Assembly: GCF_000416985.1 (NCBI RefSeq)
Contig: NZ_ATDL01000011.1
Location: 1 to 38,409, forward strand
Source of the DNA: Sphingobacterium paucimobilis HER1398
GTDB taxonomy: Bacteria; Bacteroidota; Bacteroidia; Sphingobacteriales; Sphingobacteriaceae
Direction of reading: 5' to 3'
DNA: 38,409 bases
Below are positions 9,640 to 18,886 of this stretch, piece by piece. The notes under the pieces were generated by a model, which ran no database searches, was not told where the DNA came from, and saw only the letters and a program-made list of their open reading frames with translations. Every line of letters starts with the position of its first letter. Within the stretch, counting starts at the first letter, position 1. The translations under genes and the position numbers were made by a program.

Positions 9640-10233
9640 ATGGTATCATATCAAGAGTTGCCTGATCAAGATTTGTCGGAGCTTCTAAAGAGTAATGACA
9701 AGAAAGCGTTTACAGAAATCTATGAGCGTTACCACAGTCTGCTATACATCTACGCCCATAAAAAATTAAACAATAACCTAGAAGCGCGTGATATCGTGCA
9801 GGATACACTAATGAATATTTGGAATAGGCGAGCTACACTTGCTATTTCCGGTACGCTTCGCTCCTATCTATTTACGTCTGTTCGCAATCGAATCTTAGAT
9901 ATCTTCTCCCACCAAAAGGTTGAAGAAAAATATATGGACAGCCTTCATAGCCTGATGCAGAGCAGTTCTTCGACAGATCACATGATCCGGGAAAAGGAGT
10001 TAAGTGCTATGATTGAGCAGGAGATCAACGCTTTGCCCCCACGCATGCGCGAAATATTTATCCTTAGCCGCAGAGAATGGTTAAGCAATAGCGATATTGC
10101 AAGCAAGCTTGATATCTCACAGCACACCGTAGAGACACAAATGAAACGTGCTTTACGTCAGTTAAGACTCAAATTAGGGCATATCACCCACCTATTTCTC
10201 GATCTATTACTACTCCTATTATTGCTGTATTAA
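9640..10233 (+). CDS. ECF-type RNA polymerase sigma-70 factor (Bacteroidota expansion family)
   Basis: 197 residues from ATG 9640; a TTG nine bases upstream is in frame but the ATG is likelier. Sigma region 2 is visible around residues 20-85 (AFTEIYERYHSLLYIYAHKK, then ARDIVQDTLMNIW). Sigma region 4 is around 120-180 (LPPRMREIFILSRREWLSNS, then DIASKLDISQHTVETQMKRA). The C-terminus is an unusual run of leucines (LFLDLLLLLLLLY), typical of this family. It stands before a FecR anti-sigma factor and a SusC with an STN domain, the classic arrangement in which substrate binding at SusC signals through FecR to release sigma. Promoter at 9540-9571. Confidence 0.95.
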   Translation: MVSYQELPDQDLSELLKSNDKKAFTEIYERYHSLLYIYAHKKLNNNLEARDIVQDTLMNIWNRRATLAISGTLRSYLFTSVRNRILDIFSHQKVEEKYMDSLHSLMQSSSSTDHMIREKELSAMIEQEINALPPRMREIFILSRREWLSNSDIASKLDISQHTVETQMKRALRQLRLKLGHITHLFLDLLLLLLLLY

Positions 10234-10313
10234 ATAAGTTTATATTTTTTTTCAACTCTCTGTACCCACAGCGGTTTCTCTTACCGTCTTAGTAATATAA
10301 GGCCCTAAATCAC

Positions 10314-11462
10314 ATGAAGGAACCGAAGGAACTATTAGAAAAGTATAAATTGGGATTATGCAGCCCTGAAGAGCTTGCGCTATTACACCGATGGATTCAT
10401 CATATTCATCTTGATCAGCCGTCTTCCCTTTCCGAAGAGGACCTGAACCGTGCCCAAGCCGATTTTGAAAAACAGTTTGCTACGCAAAGTACCGTTGTCC
10501 GTTCGCTGGTCAATTGGAAGATAATTGCGGCCGCAGCATCTGTAATCCTACTTTTTGGGGTAGGTTTCTATTTCATCAATGGCTCGATCGCTCCCCCAAC
10601 CGAAGCCACTGCCGTTGTATCCGAAAACGATGTATTACCTGGAGGAGATGTCGCCATCTTGACGATGGAAGACGGCAAGAAAGTCAATCTAGATGATATA
10701 TCAGAAGGCAGCGTGATATCCCAAACAGGCAGTAAAATTACAAAAAATGAAGAGGGCGCGCTGGTATATACAGCCGATCCGCAGTCTGCGCTTTCAATAG
10801 CTTACCATACTGTCGAGACACCTTCCAAAGGTCAGTACCGTATCGTGCTACCCGATGGTACCAAGGTCTGGGTCAACTCCGAATCTTCCTTAAAATTCCC
10901 TACCCGATTTACAGGTGCTACCCGTGAAGTTGAGCTGGATGGGGAAGCTTATTTTGAAGTTGCCAAAGATAATTCACGCCCATTTTTCGTACAAAGCAAA
11001 AGTCAAAAAGTGGAAGTATTGGGTACACATTTTAATATAAAAAGCTACAAAGACGAACCTTACGAAAAGACAACATTGCTTGAAGGAGCCGTAAAAGTAA
11101 GTTACGCTAATCTGTCGGTATCAAGAATATTAAAACCCGGAGATCAAGCTACAGTGACTGATGGCCGATGTGCCGTACGTGCCGTTGATGTAGAGCAAGT
11201 CATTGACTGGAAAAATGGTGATTTTATCTTTCGAGAAGAGAGCCTTGTCCACATCATGAAGCGGGTTTCGAGATGGTATGGTGTGGATGTAGCGTACGAA
11301 CGAGGGGTTGATCTCAGCCAGACCTTCAGCGGTCAGGTGTCACGATCTAAAAATATCTCCGAAGTGATTGCCTGTCTCGAGTCCACGGGCGATCTGAAAT
11401 TTGTAACTAAAAACAACAAAATATGGATAAGCAAAACTAACCCCAAAAACAATGAAATATGA
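10314..11462 (+). CDS. FecR-family anti-sigma factor
   Basis: 382 residues. The cytoplasmic N-terminal segment (residues 1-70) starts KEPKELLEKYKLGLCSPEEL and binds sigma in this family. One transmembrane helix follows at about 70-90 (IIAAAASVILLFGVGFYFI). The periplasmic FecR domain has VLPDGTKVWVNSESSLKFP, REVELDGEAYFEVAKD and the FNIKSY / LLEGAVKV strands. The end (about 310-375) is the DUF4974-type domain, with DFIFREESLVHIMKRVSRWY, which contacts the receptor STN domain. It sits 80 bp after the sigma gene and 173 bp before susC. Confidence 0.95.
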   Translation: MKEPKELLEKYKLGLCSPEELALLHRWIHHIHLDQPSSLSEEDLNRAQADFEKQFATQSTVVRSLVNWKIIAAAASVILLFGVGFYFINGSIAPPTEATAVVSENDVLPGGDVAILTMEDGKKVNLDDISEGSVISQTGSKITKNEEGALVYTADPQSALSIAYHTVETPSKGQYRIVLPDGTKVWVNSESSLKFPTRFTGATREVELDGEAYFEVAKDNSRPFFVQSKSQKVEVLGTHFNIKSYKDEPYEKTTLLEGAVKVSYANLSVSRILKPGDQATVTDGRCAVRAVDVEQVIDWKNGDFIFREESLVHIMKRVSRWYGVDVAYERGVDLSQTFSGQVSRSKNISEVIACLESTGDLKFVTKNNKIWISKTNPKNNEI

Positions 11463-11482
11463 CCTGAAAGATAATTAAAAAA

Positions 11483-11548
11483 GCCGAAGGCATTGGCGTG
11501 CCTCCGGCGAGCGTTTAATAACGTCATCCAGCCCCTCTAAGAGGGCTT
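11483..11548 (+). promoter_or_regulatory. Two hairpins between fecR and susC (possible attenuator or processing site)
   Basis: Hairpin 1, 11483-11508: GCCGAAGGCA, a 6-base loop, TGCCTCCGGC, nearly perfect. Hairpin 2, 11530-11548: AGCCCCTCT, AA, GAGGGCTT. Neither has a long T run immediately after, so these are weak as complete terminators. They may attenuate read-through or mark a separate susC promoter in the remaining 87 bases. Confidence 0.5.
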
Positions 11549-11635
11549 ATTGTGCTAACAACTAAATTGAATGAAACTCCAAACTGGATGTTCTTGGCGG
11601 AACATTCCGTTTGACCATTAAACACTATCAAATGT

Positions 11636-14600
11636 ATGAAATTTTACATTAATTTCTTGTGTCGCGCTCCTGTCGGCATTTCCAAATTATTTGTCATAAT
11701 GAAGCTAACTATATTCTTACTCCTGCTTAATATGTTGCATGTGACGGCCAGTTCATTTGCACAGCATCTTACGATTAAGAAAAACAACGCCACACTAACC
11801 GAGGTGTTTAAGGAAATCCGAAAACAATCGGGTTACGATTTTATTTACAGCGATAAGCTCATCAAGCGTGCCAATCCCGTCAGTGTTGATCTTTGGCGAA
11901 AGGATCTCAAAGAAGGACTCAACGAAATCTTCATCGATCAACCTTTTACCTATAGTATCCAAGGCACGACGATCACCCTTAAGCCCAAAGCGGGCTTCGC
12001 AGCCGCAACCGATGCTGTACAAGAGCAGCGCCTCACCGGAGTCGTTACCGACGAATCGGGTAAACCACTGGCTGGTGTCAATGTCTTGGCGATCAAGAGT
12101 CGTGTCAACAGCGTAACTGACCAGCAGGGCGCATTCCAGATCACACTACGAACCGAAAGCGATTCCCTTCGGTTTACCTACGTCGGGTATCAGCCCAAAA
12201 TCGTTCGGATCGTTCGGCAACGTCAGATTCATGTAAAGCTGGAATCAGCAGACACCAAGATGCAAGACGTCGTCGTAACTGGTGTGTATACGCGTTCAAA
12301 AGACAGCTTTACCGGTTCTGCGACCACTTATACCGGCCAGGAGCTCAAAGCGGTGGCCAATACCAATATTATACAAAGTCTGAAAACACTGGACCCTGTA
12401 TTTGCGGTATTGGAGAATAATCAATTTGGTTCAGACCCGAATCGCCTTCCCGATCTAGAGATAAGAGGAAAGTCTAGTGTCGTAGGTCTTAAAGAAGAGT
12501 TTGGGGTAGATCCAAATCAACCTTTATTTATTCTAGATGGTTTCGAAACATCCTTACGTACCATCATGGACTTGGATATGGAAAGAGTTGCTTCTGTTAC
12601 TATTCTTAAAGACGCTGCTTCGACAGCCATTTACGGTTCCAAAGCAGCCAATGGTGTGGTGGTCATCGAGACCAAACAGCCACTTCCTGGACAACTAAGG
12701 CTTTCATACAACAGCAATTTTAACGTATCTGCCCCTGATTTTTTAAGCTATAACTTGATGAATGCTTCCGAAAAATTAGAATTCGAAAGATTGGCCGGAC
12801 GATATGATTTTGGAGCCTGGGACGGTACCGGTGTAAAAAAGATGGAACTATATAACAAGCGTTTGGAGGATGTACTAAGTGGTGTAGATACCTATTGGTT
12901 AAGCGAACCAGTTCGTACAGGCATTAATCAACGTCAGACCTTATATGCCGAAGGAGGCGATACCAATATGCGGTATGGATTTGGTGCAAACTACAATGGC
13001 ATTACCGGGGTAATGAAGGGCTCCAAGCGAAATACCTTTAGTGGCAACATTGATCTAATATATCGTAAAAATAAAATACAGTTTTCCAATAAGCTCACAG
13101 TCAGTTACGTTAATGCAAGTGATCCTGTAGTACCCTTCTCAAGTTATTCACGTGCCAATCCCTATTACCGTAAATATAATGCAGAAGGATTTGTGGAGAA
13201 GTGGTTAACAAATGTCACCGATGAACAAGTTGAAAACCCTTTATGGAACGCGCATTTAAATAGTCGCAATCTGAGTAAGGGCAACAGTATAAATAATAAT
13301 TTTGCCGCTGAATATACAATTGTACCGTCCTTACGTCTTCGCGCTAGATTTGGGGTGACCAAATCTATTGACGAGACAGACAACTTCATCTCTCCGGAAA
13401 GCACACAATACGATCGCATGGATCCTTTGCTGCGAGGCTCGTTAACTTATAGGAATAGCAACAACTTACAGTATGAAGGTGAATTTACCGCGACTTATGG
13501 GATGGTGTTTAAGCAAAAGCACCGCGTTAACGCTGTTACGGGTGGGCGACTTGCCGCCAATGAATCCTTGCTTAACGGATACACCGCCCAGGGATTTTCC
13601 AAAGGTAATTATACCACTGCCGCATTTGCTAAGCGCTTCCCGGAAAACGGTAGACCTGCTTATAACGAAAGTGCTTCTCGTTCCAATAGCTTTTATTTAA
13701 ATAGCGGATATTCTTACGATGAGCGTTATCTGATGGATGTTACTTATCGATTAAGTGGATCATCTGTCTTTGGATCAAACAAGCGTTATGCCAATACTTG
13801 GTCTACAGGTCTAGCATGGAATATCCATAACGAATCTTTTTTAAAAGAATCTGATTGGATCAATTTGCTTAAGCTCCGTGCTTCAGTAGGAAATCCAGGA
13901 AACCAAAACTTTAGTTCCTATCAGACGTACACCACCTATATGTTTTCCAACAGTAGTACCAGCTTCTTTGGAGAAGGCGTCGTACTATCCGGGCTGGGCA
14001 ATCCAGATTTGAAATGGCAGACTACTTTGGACAAAAATATAGGTATCGATGCCGGCTTTATGAATAGAAAACTATTGTTCAATGTAGACTATTTCCATAA
14101 AAACACGGATCCGTTGTTGATTAATATCGGTGTTCCAGCATCTCTAGGTATTAATACCGTGTTGACTAATTTAGGAAATCAAGAATCTAAAGGCTTCAAC
14201 GGAACGATTACCTACTCTCCTATTTACGACCCTGTCAATCGTAGGATTTGGTCCTTTCGATATAATTTCAGAACAGAGTCTTCCAAAATAGACAATATTG
14301 GCAATACCTTAGATAAATTCAATGAAAGCGGTAGGAATAACAATTTACGAAGATATTACGACGGAGCCAATCCCGACGCACTATGGACGGTTGTTTCGGC
14401 CGGTATAGACCCTTCATCAGGAGAAGAGCTTTTCATAAAAAAAGACGGCACCTACACATTAGACTATAGTTTTGATGACGAGGTTCAAGTGGGTATCAAT
14501 AGACCCAAGCTGGAAGGCACATTTGGCACCTCATTTACGTATAAAGGATTTTCTGCCAATATAGATTTCCGTTACCGCTGGGGCGGACAGGCATTCAACA

Positions 14601-14962
14601 GTGCATTATATAACAAAGTAGAAAACATCACGTTTGCCGGCCTTCGGAGTAATCAGGACAAGCGCGCATTATACGATAGGTGGCAAAATCCAGGAGACAT
14701 CAGCCCTTATAAAGGTATATCGCTATCCAAGAAAACGCAGATGTCGTCCCGCTTTGTCGATGAGGATAATTCCATCGCCTTAGAATCTTTTCGTGTAGGG
14801 TACGAGTTTATGGGCGATTGGATGAAGCGATCCCGTATACGCAGTCTAAGACTAAATGCTTATATGAATGACCTTTTTGTTATTTCAACAATAAAAACGG
14901 AGCGCGGGATAGATTATCCTTTTGCACGCACAGTTTCATTTTCTGCATCCGTGTCCTTTTAA
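11636..14962 (+). CDS. SusC/RagA-family TonB-linked outer-membrane transporter with STN signalling domain
   Basis: 1,108 residues. Signal peptide with the usual double start (a second M at residue 22, MKLTIFLLLLNMLH) ending SSFAQ. The STN domain, about residues 45-112, includes LTEVFKEIRKQSGYDFIYSD. A carboxypeptidase-regulatory-like beta-sandwich runs about 130-200 (LTGVVTDESGKPLAGVNVLA). The TonB plug, about 215-350, includes LEIRGKSS, PLFILDGFET and VTILKDAASTAIYGSKAANG. The 22-strand barrel ends in a C-terminal F (SFSASVSF). The STN domain marks it as a transducer working with the FecR/sigma pair upstream. With the SusD partner it imports an unidentified substrate. Confidence 0.97.
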   Translation: MKFYINFLCRAPVGISKLFVIMKLTIFLLLLNMLHVTASSFAQHLTIKKNNATLTEVFKEIRKQSGYDFIYSDKLIKRANPVSVDLWRKDLKEGLNEIFIDQPFTYSIQGTTITLKPKAGFAAATDAVQEQRLTGVVTDESGKPLAGVNVLAIKSRVNSVTDQQGAFQITLRTESDSLRFTYVGYQPKIVRIVRQRQIHVKLESADTKMQDVVVTGVYTRSKDSFTGSATTYTGQELKAVANTNIIQSLKTLDPVFAVLENNQFGSDPNRLPDLEIRGKSSVVGLKEEFGVDPNQPLFILDGFETSLRTIMDLDMERVASVTILKDAASTAIYGSKAANGVVVIETKQPLPGQLRLSYNSNFNVSAPDFLSYNLMNASEKLEFERLAGRYDFGAWDGTGVKKMELYNKRLEDVLSGVDTYWLSEPVRTGINQRQTLYAEGGDTNMRYGFGANYNGITGVMKGSKRNTFSGNIDLIYRKNKIQFSNKLTVSYVNASDPVVPFSSYSRANPYYRKYNAEGFVEKWLTNVTDEQVENPLWNAHLNSRNLSKGNSINNNFAAEYTIVPSLRLRARFGVTKSIDETDNFISPESTQYDRMDPLLRGSLTYRNSNNLQYEGEFTATYGMVFKQKHRVNAVTGGRLAANESLLNGYTAQGFSKGNYTTAAFAKRFPENGRPAYNESASRSNSFYLNSGYSYDERYLMDVTYRLSGSSVFGSNKRYANTWSTGLAWNIHNESFLKESDWINLLKLRASVGNPGNQNFSSYQTYTTYMFSNSSTSFFGEGVVLSGLGNPDLKWQTTLDKNIGIDAGFMNRKLLFNVDYFHKNTDPLLINIGVPASLGINTVLTNLGNQESKGFNGTITYSPIYDPVNRRIWSFRYNFRTESSKIDNIGNTLDKFNESGRNNNLRRYYDGANPDALWTVVSAGIDPSSGEELFIKKDGTYTLDYSFDDEVQVGINRPKLEGTFGTSFTYKGFSANIDFRYRWGGQAFNSALYNKVENITFAGLRSNQDKRALYDRWQNPGDISPYKGISLSKKTQMSSRFVDEDNSIALESFRVGYEFMGDWMKRSRIRSLRLNAYMNDLFVISTIKTERGIDYPFARTVSFSASVSF

Positions 14963-14973
14963 TTACTTAAACT

Positions 14974-16416
14974 ATGAAAATAAACAGAACAAATATATTT
15001 TGCGTAGCACTAGTAGCATTAAGTCTATCCAGTTGTGACAAATGGCTAGATATTAAACCCTCTGATCGCATCGTTGAGGAAAATGTATTCGATACCCAAG
15101 CTGGTATTCTCTCCGCCTTAAACGGCACGTATAATGAACTATTGAATAGCGAATTATATGGATCTACGCTAGGGAGCGAATTTATAGAAATATTGGCGCA
15201 GCAATATAACATCCGTACGACCAATGTTAACTATACGGAAGTATCCAATTATGCTTATCCCGCTGATTATACCAAAGGCAGGCTAGAACGCACCTGGGAT
15301 GCAGCTTATAAGGTCATTTTAAACAGCAACAAAATCATCGAAAATGTGGAAAAAAGTAGTTCCACCTTGCCATCCAACATACAGGATATTGTGCTTGGCG
15401 AAGCCCTCACCATACGTGCATTCCTACATTTTGATATGCTTAGGTTATTTGGTCCGATATATAAAACATCAGCAAGTCAAAAAAGCATTCCTTACGTGCA
15501 TAAGATATCGGTGTCCCCTTCGCCACTTTTACCTGCAGAAGAGGTGATCAAGTATATTATGGATGATTTGGACAGAGCCGAGTCCTATCTTTTAAAATCA
15601 GACCCTATTGTCCATGAGGGGCCGCAGAACACAGTATTAGAAGGTGCAGACAACACTTTTCGCTACAGGACATTCCGTTTCAACTATTATACCATCTTAG
15701 CGTTAAAAGCCCGTGTTCATCTTTACGTCGGGGATAAAGAAAATGCCTTGAAGTATGCCAAAATGATAATAGAAGACACCAATCGCGAGACCTATTTTCC
15801 TTTTGTAAAACATACCGATATTGCCGGTAATTTTGCAAACCCGGACCGTGTTTTTTCTACGGAGATCATTACCGGTTTATACCATAGCGGGCGCAATCTA
15901 ATATTCCAGAACTATTTTAATCCAGGATCCGCCCCCTCCGCAAACCTTTTGATTCCAAGAGCGGGCAATATTGCGGCCTTGTTCAGTGGGGAGGAGAGTG
16001 ACTATAGATATTCCTATTTGTGGCAAGATTACGATCTAGAGGTAAATACGTTGTACCATTTGAAATTCAGAGTTGGGGAAACCTCTACGCTATATCGCAA
16101 CAGCATATTACCACTGATCCGCTTAGGCGAAGTGTATCTAATTGCTACCGAATCAGAACCAAATGAGCAGTTAGCTTACGCTTATTTAAATAAGCTACGC
16201 AATCAGAGGGGGCTCCCAAATGTAACGGACAATCTGGCCGTTAGGTTACGTAATGAGTATGTAAAAGAATTATACGGCGAAGGACAGTTGTTTTTTTACT
16301 ATAAACGAACCAATACCCCGACTATAAAATCGGGAATTACCAATGCTAATATTTCCATGACGGCGGCCCGTTATGTGCCTATGTTGCCTGACAGCGAAAA
16401 TCGCTATAGAGATTAA
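14974..16416 (+). CDS. SusD/RagB-family substrate-binding lipoprotein
   Basis: 480 residues, starting 11 bp after susC. Lipoprotein signal with lipobox LSSC (Cys about residue 21), followed by DKWLDIKPSD, a SusD signature. TPR-like helices carry the usual SusD motifs: NKIIENVEKS, GEALTIRAFLHFDMLRLFGP, ALKARVHLYVGDKENALKYA, and RNEYVKELYGEGQLFFYYKR near the end. It caps the SusC barrel and captures substrate at the cell surface. Confidence 0.96.
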   Translation: MKINRTNIFCVALVALSLSSCDKWLDIKPSDRIVEENVFDTQAGILSALNGTYNELLNSELYGSTLGSEFIEILAQQYNIRTTNVNYTEVSNYAYPADYTKGRLERTWDAAYKVILNSNKIIENVEKSSSTLPSNIQDIVLGEALTIRAFLHFDMLRLFGPIYKTSASQKSIPYVHKISVSPSPLLPAEEVIKYIMDDLDRAESYLLKSDPIVHEGPQNTVLEGADNTFRYRTFRFNYYTILALKARVHLYVGDKENALKYAKMIIEDTNRETYFPFVKHTDIAGNFANPDRVFSTEIITGLYHSGRNLIFQNYFNPGSAPSANLLIPRAGNIAALFSGEESDYRYSYLWQDYDLEVNTLYHLKFRVGETSTLYRNSILPLIRLGEVYLIATESEPNEQLAYAYLNKLRNQRGLPNVTDNLAVRLRNEYVKELYGEGQLFFYYKRTNTPTIKSGITNANISMTAARYVPMLPDSENRYRD

Positions 16417-16453
16417 TAAACTAATTAGAAATAAATTAAAAACAGTTATTCTA

Positions 16454-17284
16454 ATGAAAAACTTCATATACACTTCTGTCTTACTGGTATTCGGTATATT
16501 CCTACATTCCTGTACAAAAGAGCCCCTGCTCTATCAGGGAGAAGACGATAATTCAAGTGGCATATATTTTTATTCTGTTGCTACTTATACGCCCGAAGGC
16601 ATCCCCTTGAGCTATACCGATTCCCTATCCTACAGTTTTCAGAATGATCCGGCTCGGTTTACAGATTATACGATGAATGTTCCTGTACGTGCATTAGGGC
16701 ATGTTAGCGATAAGGATCGCCCCTTCAAAGTACAAGTTATTGGAGGTACAGCAAAAGAAGGCGTAGATTTTGAAACGTTAAAAGAAACCTATATCATGCC
16801 TGCTGGCGAGTCCACCACCCGAATTCCGATCAAGCTGTTCCGCACGCCTATTCTACTCCAAAAATCGATCAACATCCAGTTACAACTGGTCGAGTTTGGA
16901 GATTATAAATTATTACTTCCGTATTTATTAAATATGGGGAATAACAAATTGCTGGATGCAACGAAGTTTAAGATTGGTTATTCCGAAATTATTACGGAGC
17001 CTTCCCATTTCGCTAGTCCAGGTAGAGATTACTTTGGCGATTGGTCAGTTAAAAAGTTCAAAATACTTAATGATTTGATGTCCTGGAAAACATCTGATTG
17101 GAGATACGTGAATTCTGGTGGTAACTTCTATCCTGTTGCCACTACAAGATTTCATTATGCTGCCAGTATTTTTAAAGTTTACCTGGAAGAAAAGCTTCAG
17201 GCGGGTACTCCAGTATACGAAGACGATGGTAAGACATTAATGCAACTGGGTCCAGCTTACCTGATTGATTACAGCAAATTATAG
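16454..17284 (+). CDS. DUF4843-family lipoprotein
   Basis: 276 residues from ATG 16454; a longer in-frame start at 16373 would overlap susD and lacks a signal, so I reject it. Lipobox FLHSC (MKNFIYTSVLLVFG leader). The body is a predicted beta-sandwich with SGIYFYSVATYTPEG and VPVRALGHVSDKDRPFKVQV, then VDFETLKETYIMPAG, the Calx-beta-like pattern of DUF4843. In this family the gene usually lies just behind a SusD and before a PKD-like lipoprotein, as here. It is probably a surface accessory of the uptake complex. Confidence 0.82.
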   Translation: MKNFIYTSVLLVFGIFLHSCTKEPLLYQGEDDNSSGIYFYSVATYTPEGIPLSYTDSLSYSFQNDPARFTDYTMNVPVRALGHVSDKDRPFKVQVIGGTAKEGVDFETLKETYIMPAGESTTRIPIKLFRTPILLQKSINIQLQLVEFGDYKLLLPYLLNMGNNKLLDATKFKIGYSEIITEPSHFASPGRDYFGDWSVKKFKILNDLMSWKTSDWRYVNSGGNFYPVATTRFHYAASIFKVYLEEKLQAGTPVYEDDGKTLMQLGPAYLIDYSKL

Positions 17285-17303
17285 ACTATTCACTTAAAAT
17301 AAT

Positions 17304-18866
17304 ATGAAGAATCACACCTATAATATATTTCTATTAATAACAACCTTATTGATAGCATCTTGCTACAAAGACAAAGGCAATTATGATTACAGCGAGTACA
17401 ACAGCATACAGATCCAGGATATACCCGACCAAATCAATGTATTGGGTAATATCGATACGTTAACGCTTAATCCAAAAATTGTTTCCTTACATGAAGGCGA
17501 GATAGCGGCAGATAATGACAACTACTCATTTGCCTATGTCCGCGACCTGAATGTAAGTGCTGGAAAGATGGGATTTATTGCTTTAGACTCGACCTTCTCT
17601 AAGGACTTGAATTATTTTGTCAATTTGACTCCGAAGATGTACGATATCAGTTTTATTGTGACCGACAAGCGTACGGGCGTACAGACCTTTAAGCCTTTCA
17701 AACTCAATGTTGGTTCTGCCGTCACAGAAGGTTGGATGGTATTATGCAATGAAGGTGCCGAGCAGCGCGTGCGTCTGGATATGGTTTCCGTCATATCTCC
17801 TACACGTTCCGTGCAGGCATTTGATTTGGCTGAGCCATTAGGTTTACCAAAGCTCAATAAGGGCACTAAAATGTCGTATTTGTATCGCAATCCGATTACC
17901 GCCAAGATCACCATCGTAACGGAGAATCAAGGAGCCTATGATTTACTACAGCAAAACCTCCAATCGGGAGCAACGTTTAATTTACTGCATGAGTTTGGAA
18001 ACAAAACTGAAAATTGCAAACCTCAAAATATTCAACGAACAGCATCGGGACATTATATTATTATAGATGGCGATAACAATGCTTATAGCCAGCAATATAC
18101 CACGGTAGGACCTATGTTTGAATTTCCCGTAAATACAAGCTTGGGTGATAGAAAACCTGAATTCAAAATGTCTAAATATATTGTTGCTGATGCGAAAGCT
18201 TCTGGTGGCAGTAATGCTGTTTTAGGCTACGATATTACCAATAAGCGATTTGTCAATTGGTCTTCCGGCAGACGTACTTCTGTGCTGCCGTTTACCGATC
18301 CCGAGCAAGCGCTGTTTAGTTATAATACTGGAAAGGATATTGTTTATATGGAAAGTACACTTTTCGCAAATAGTACGGCTTATACCATTCTAGAAAAAGA
18401 TGGTAAACGTTCATTACACGGTATACGATTTGTTGCTGCCAACCCCGTGGGTAGGTTCGAGCAAAGTCTCTATCGCGATCTTGATCTCCCCAATATCCAG
18501 CAAGCTAAATTTTTTGCATTTCATTCTACACTACCCTATATGTTCTACGCCAGCGGCTCTAAGCTCTATCAGTATGATTATATAGCCAATACCAACAAGC
18601 TCATGAAAGATTTTGGTAAGGAGCATATCAGTATGCTCAAATTCAATCTTTTTCGATTTAATATCACTACCAAACCACAGACGATGTTAAACCAGCAATA
18701 TGACTTAATCGTTGGTACGACTGATGCTGATTTGCCTGAAAAATCTCACGGTACATTACGGTTTTTTAATGTTCCTCCTCTAAATGAGGATTTAACAATT
18801 ATAAAAGAATATAAAGGCTTCGCAGATATTGTTGATGTAGCCTATAAAGAAGTACCCACATTTTAG
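17304..18866 (+). CDS. PKD-like family lipoprotein
   Basis: 520 residues, 19 bp after the DUF4843 gene. Lipobox LIASC followed by YKDKGNYDYSEYN, a hallmark of the Bacteroidota PKD-like (PF16407-type) lipoproteins. A PKD-like beta-sandwich occupies about residues 40-140. The remainder looks like a propeller or solenoid (WMVLCNEGAEQRVRLDMVS, LYQYDYIANTNKLMKDFGKE). No catalytic motif recognised. A surface substrate-binding role next to SusD is likely but inferred. Confidence 0.82.
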   Translation: MKNHTYNIFLLITTLLIASCYKDKGNYDYSEYNSIQIQDIPDQINVLGNIDTLTLNPKIVSLHEGEIAADNDNYSFAYVRDLNVSAGKMGFIALDSTFSKDLNYFVNLTPKMYDISFIVTDKRTGVQTFKPFKLNVGSAVTEGWMVLCNEGAEQRVRLDMVSVISPTRSVQAFDLAEPLGLPKLNKGTKMSYLYRNPITAKITIVTENQGAYDLLQQNLQSGATFNLLHEFGNKTENCKPQNIQRTASGHYIIIDGDNNAYSQQYTTVGPMFEFPVNTSLGDRKPEFKMSKYIVADAKASGGSNAVLGYDITNKRFVNWSSGRRTSVLPFTDPEQALFSYNTGKDIVYMESTLFANSTAYTILEKDGKRSLHGIRFVAANPVGRFEQSLYRDLDLPNIQQAKFFAFHSTLPYMFYASGSKLYQYDYIANTNKLMKDFGKEHISMLKFNLFRFNITTKPQTMLNQQYDLIVGTTDADLPEKSHGTLRFFNVPPLNEDLTIIKEYKGFADIVDVAYKEVPTF

Positions 18867-18886
18867 ATTAACAAAGCGTATATTTT

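Noticed and set aside
16373..16453. Upstream start for the DUF4843 lipoprotein
   Set aside because: It overlaps the end of susD and would bury the lipoprotein signal; ATG 16454 gives a proper lipobox.
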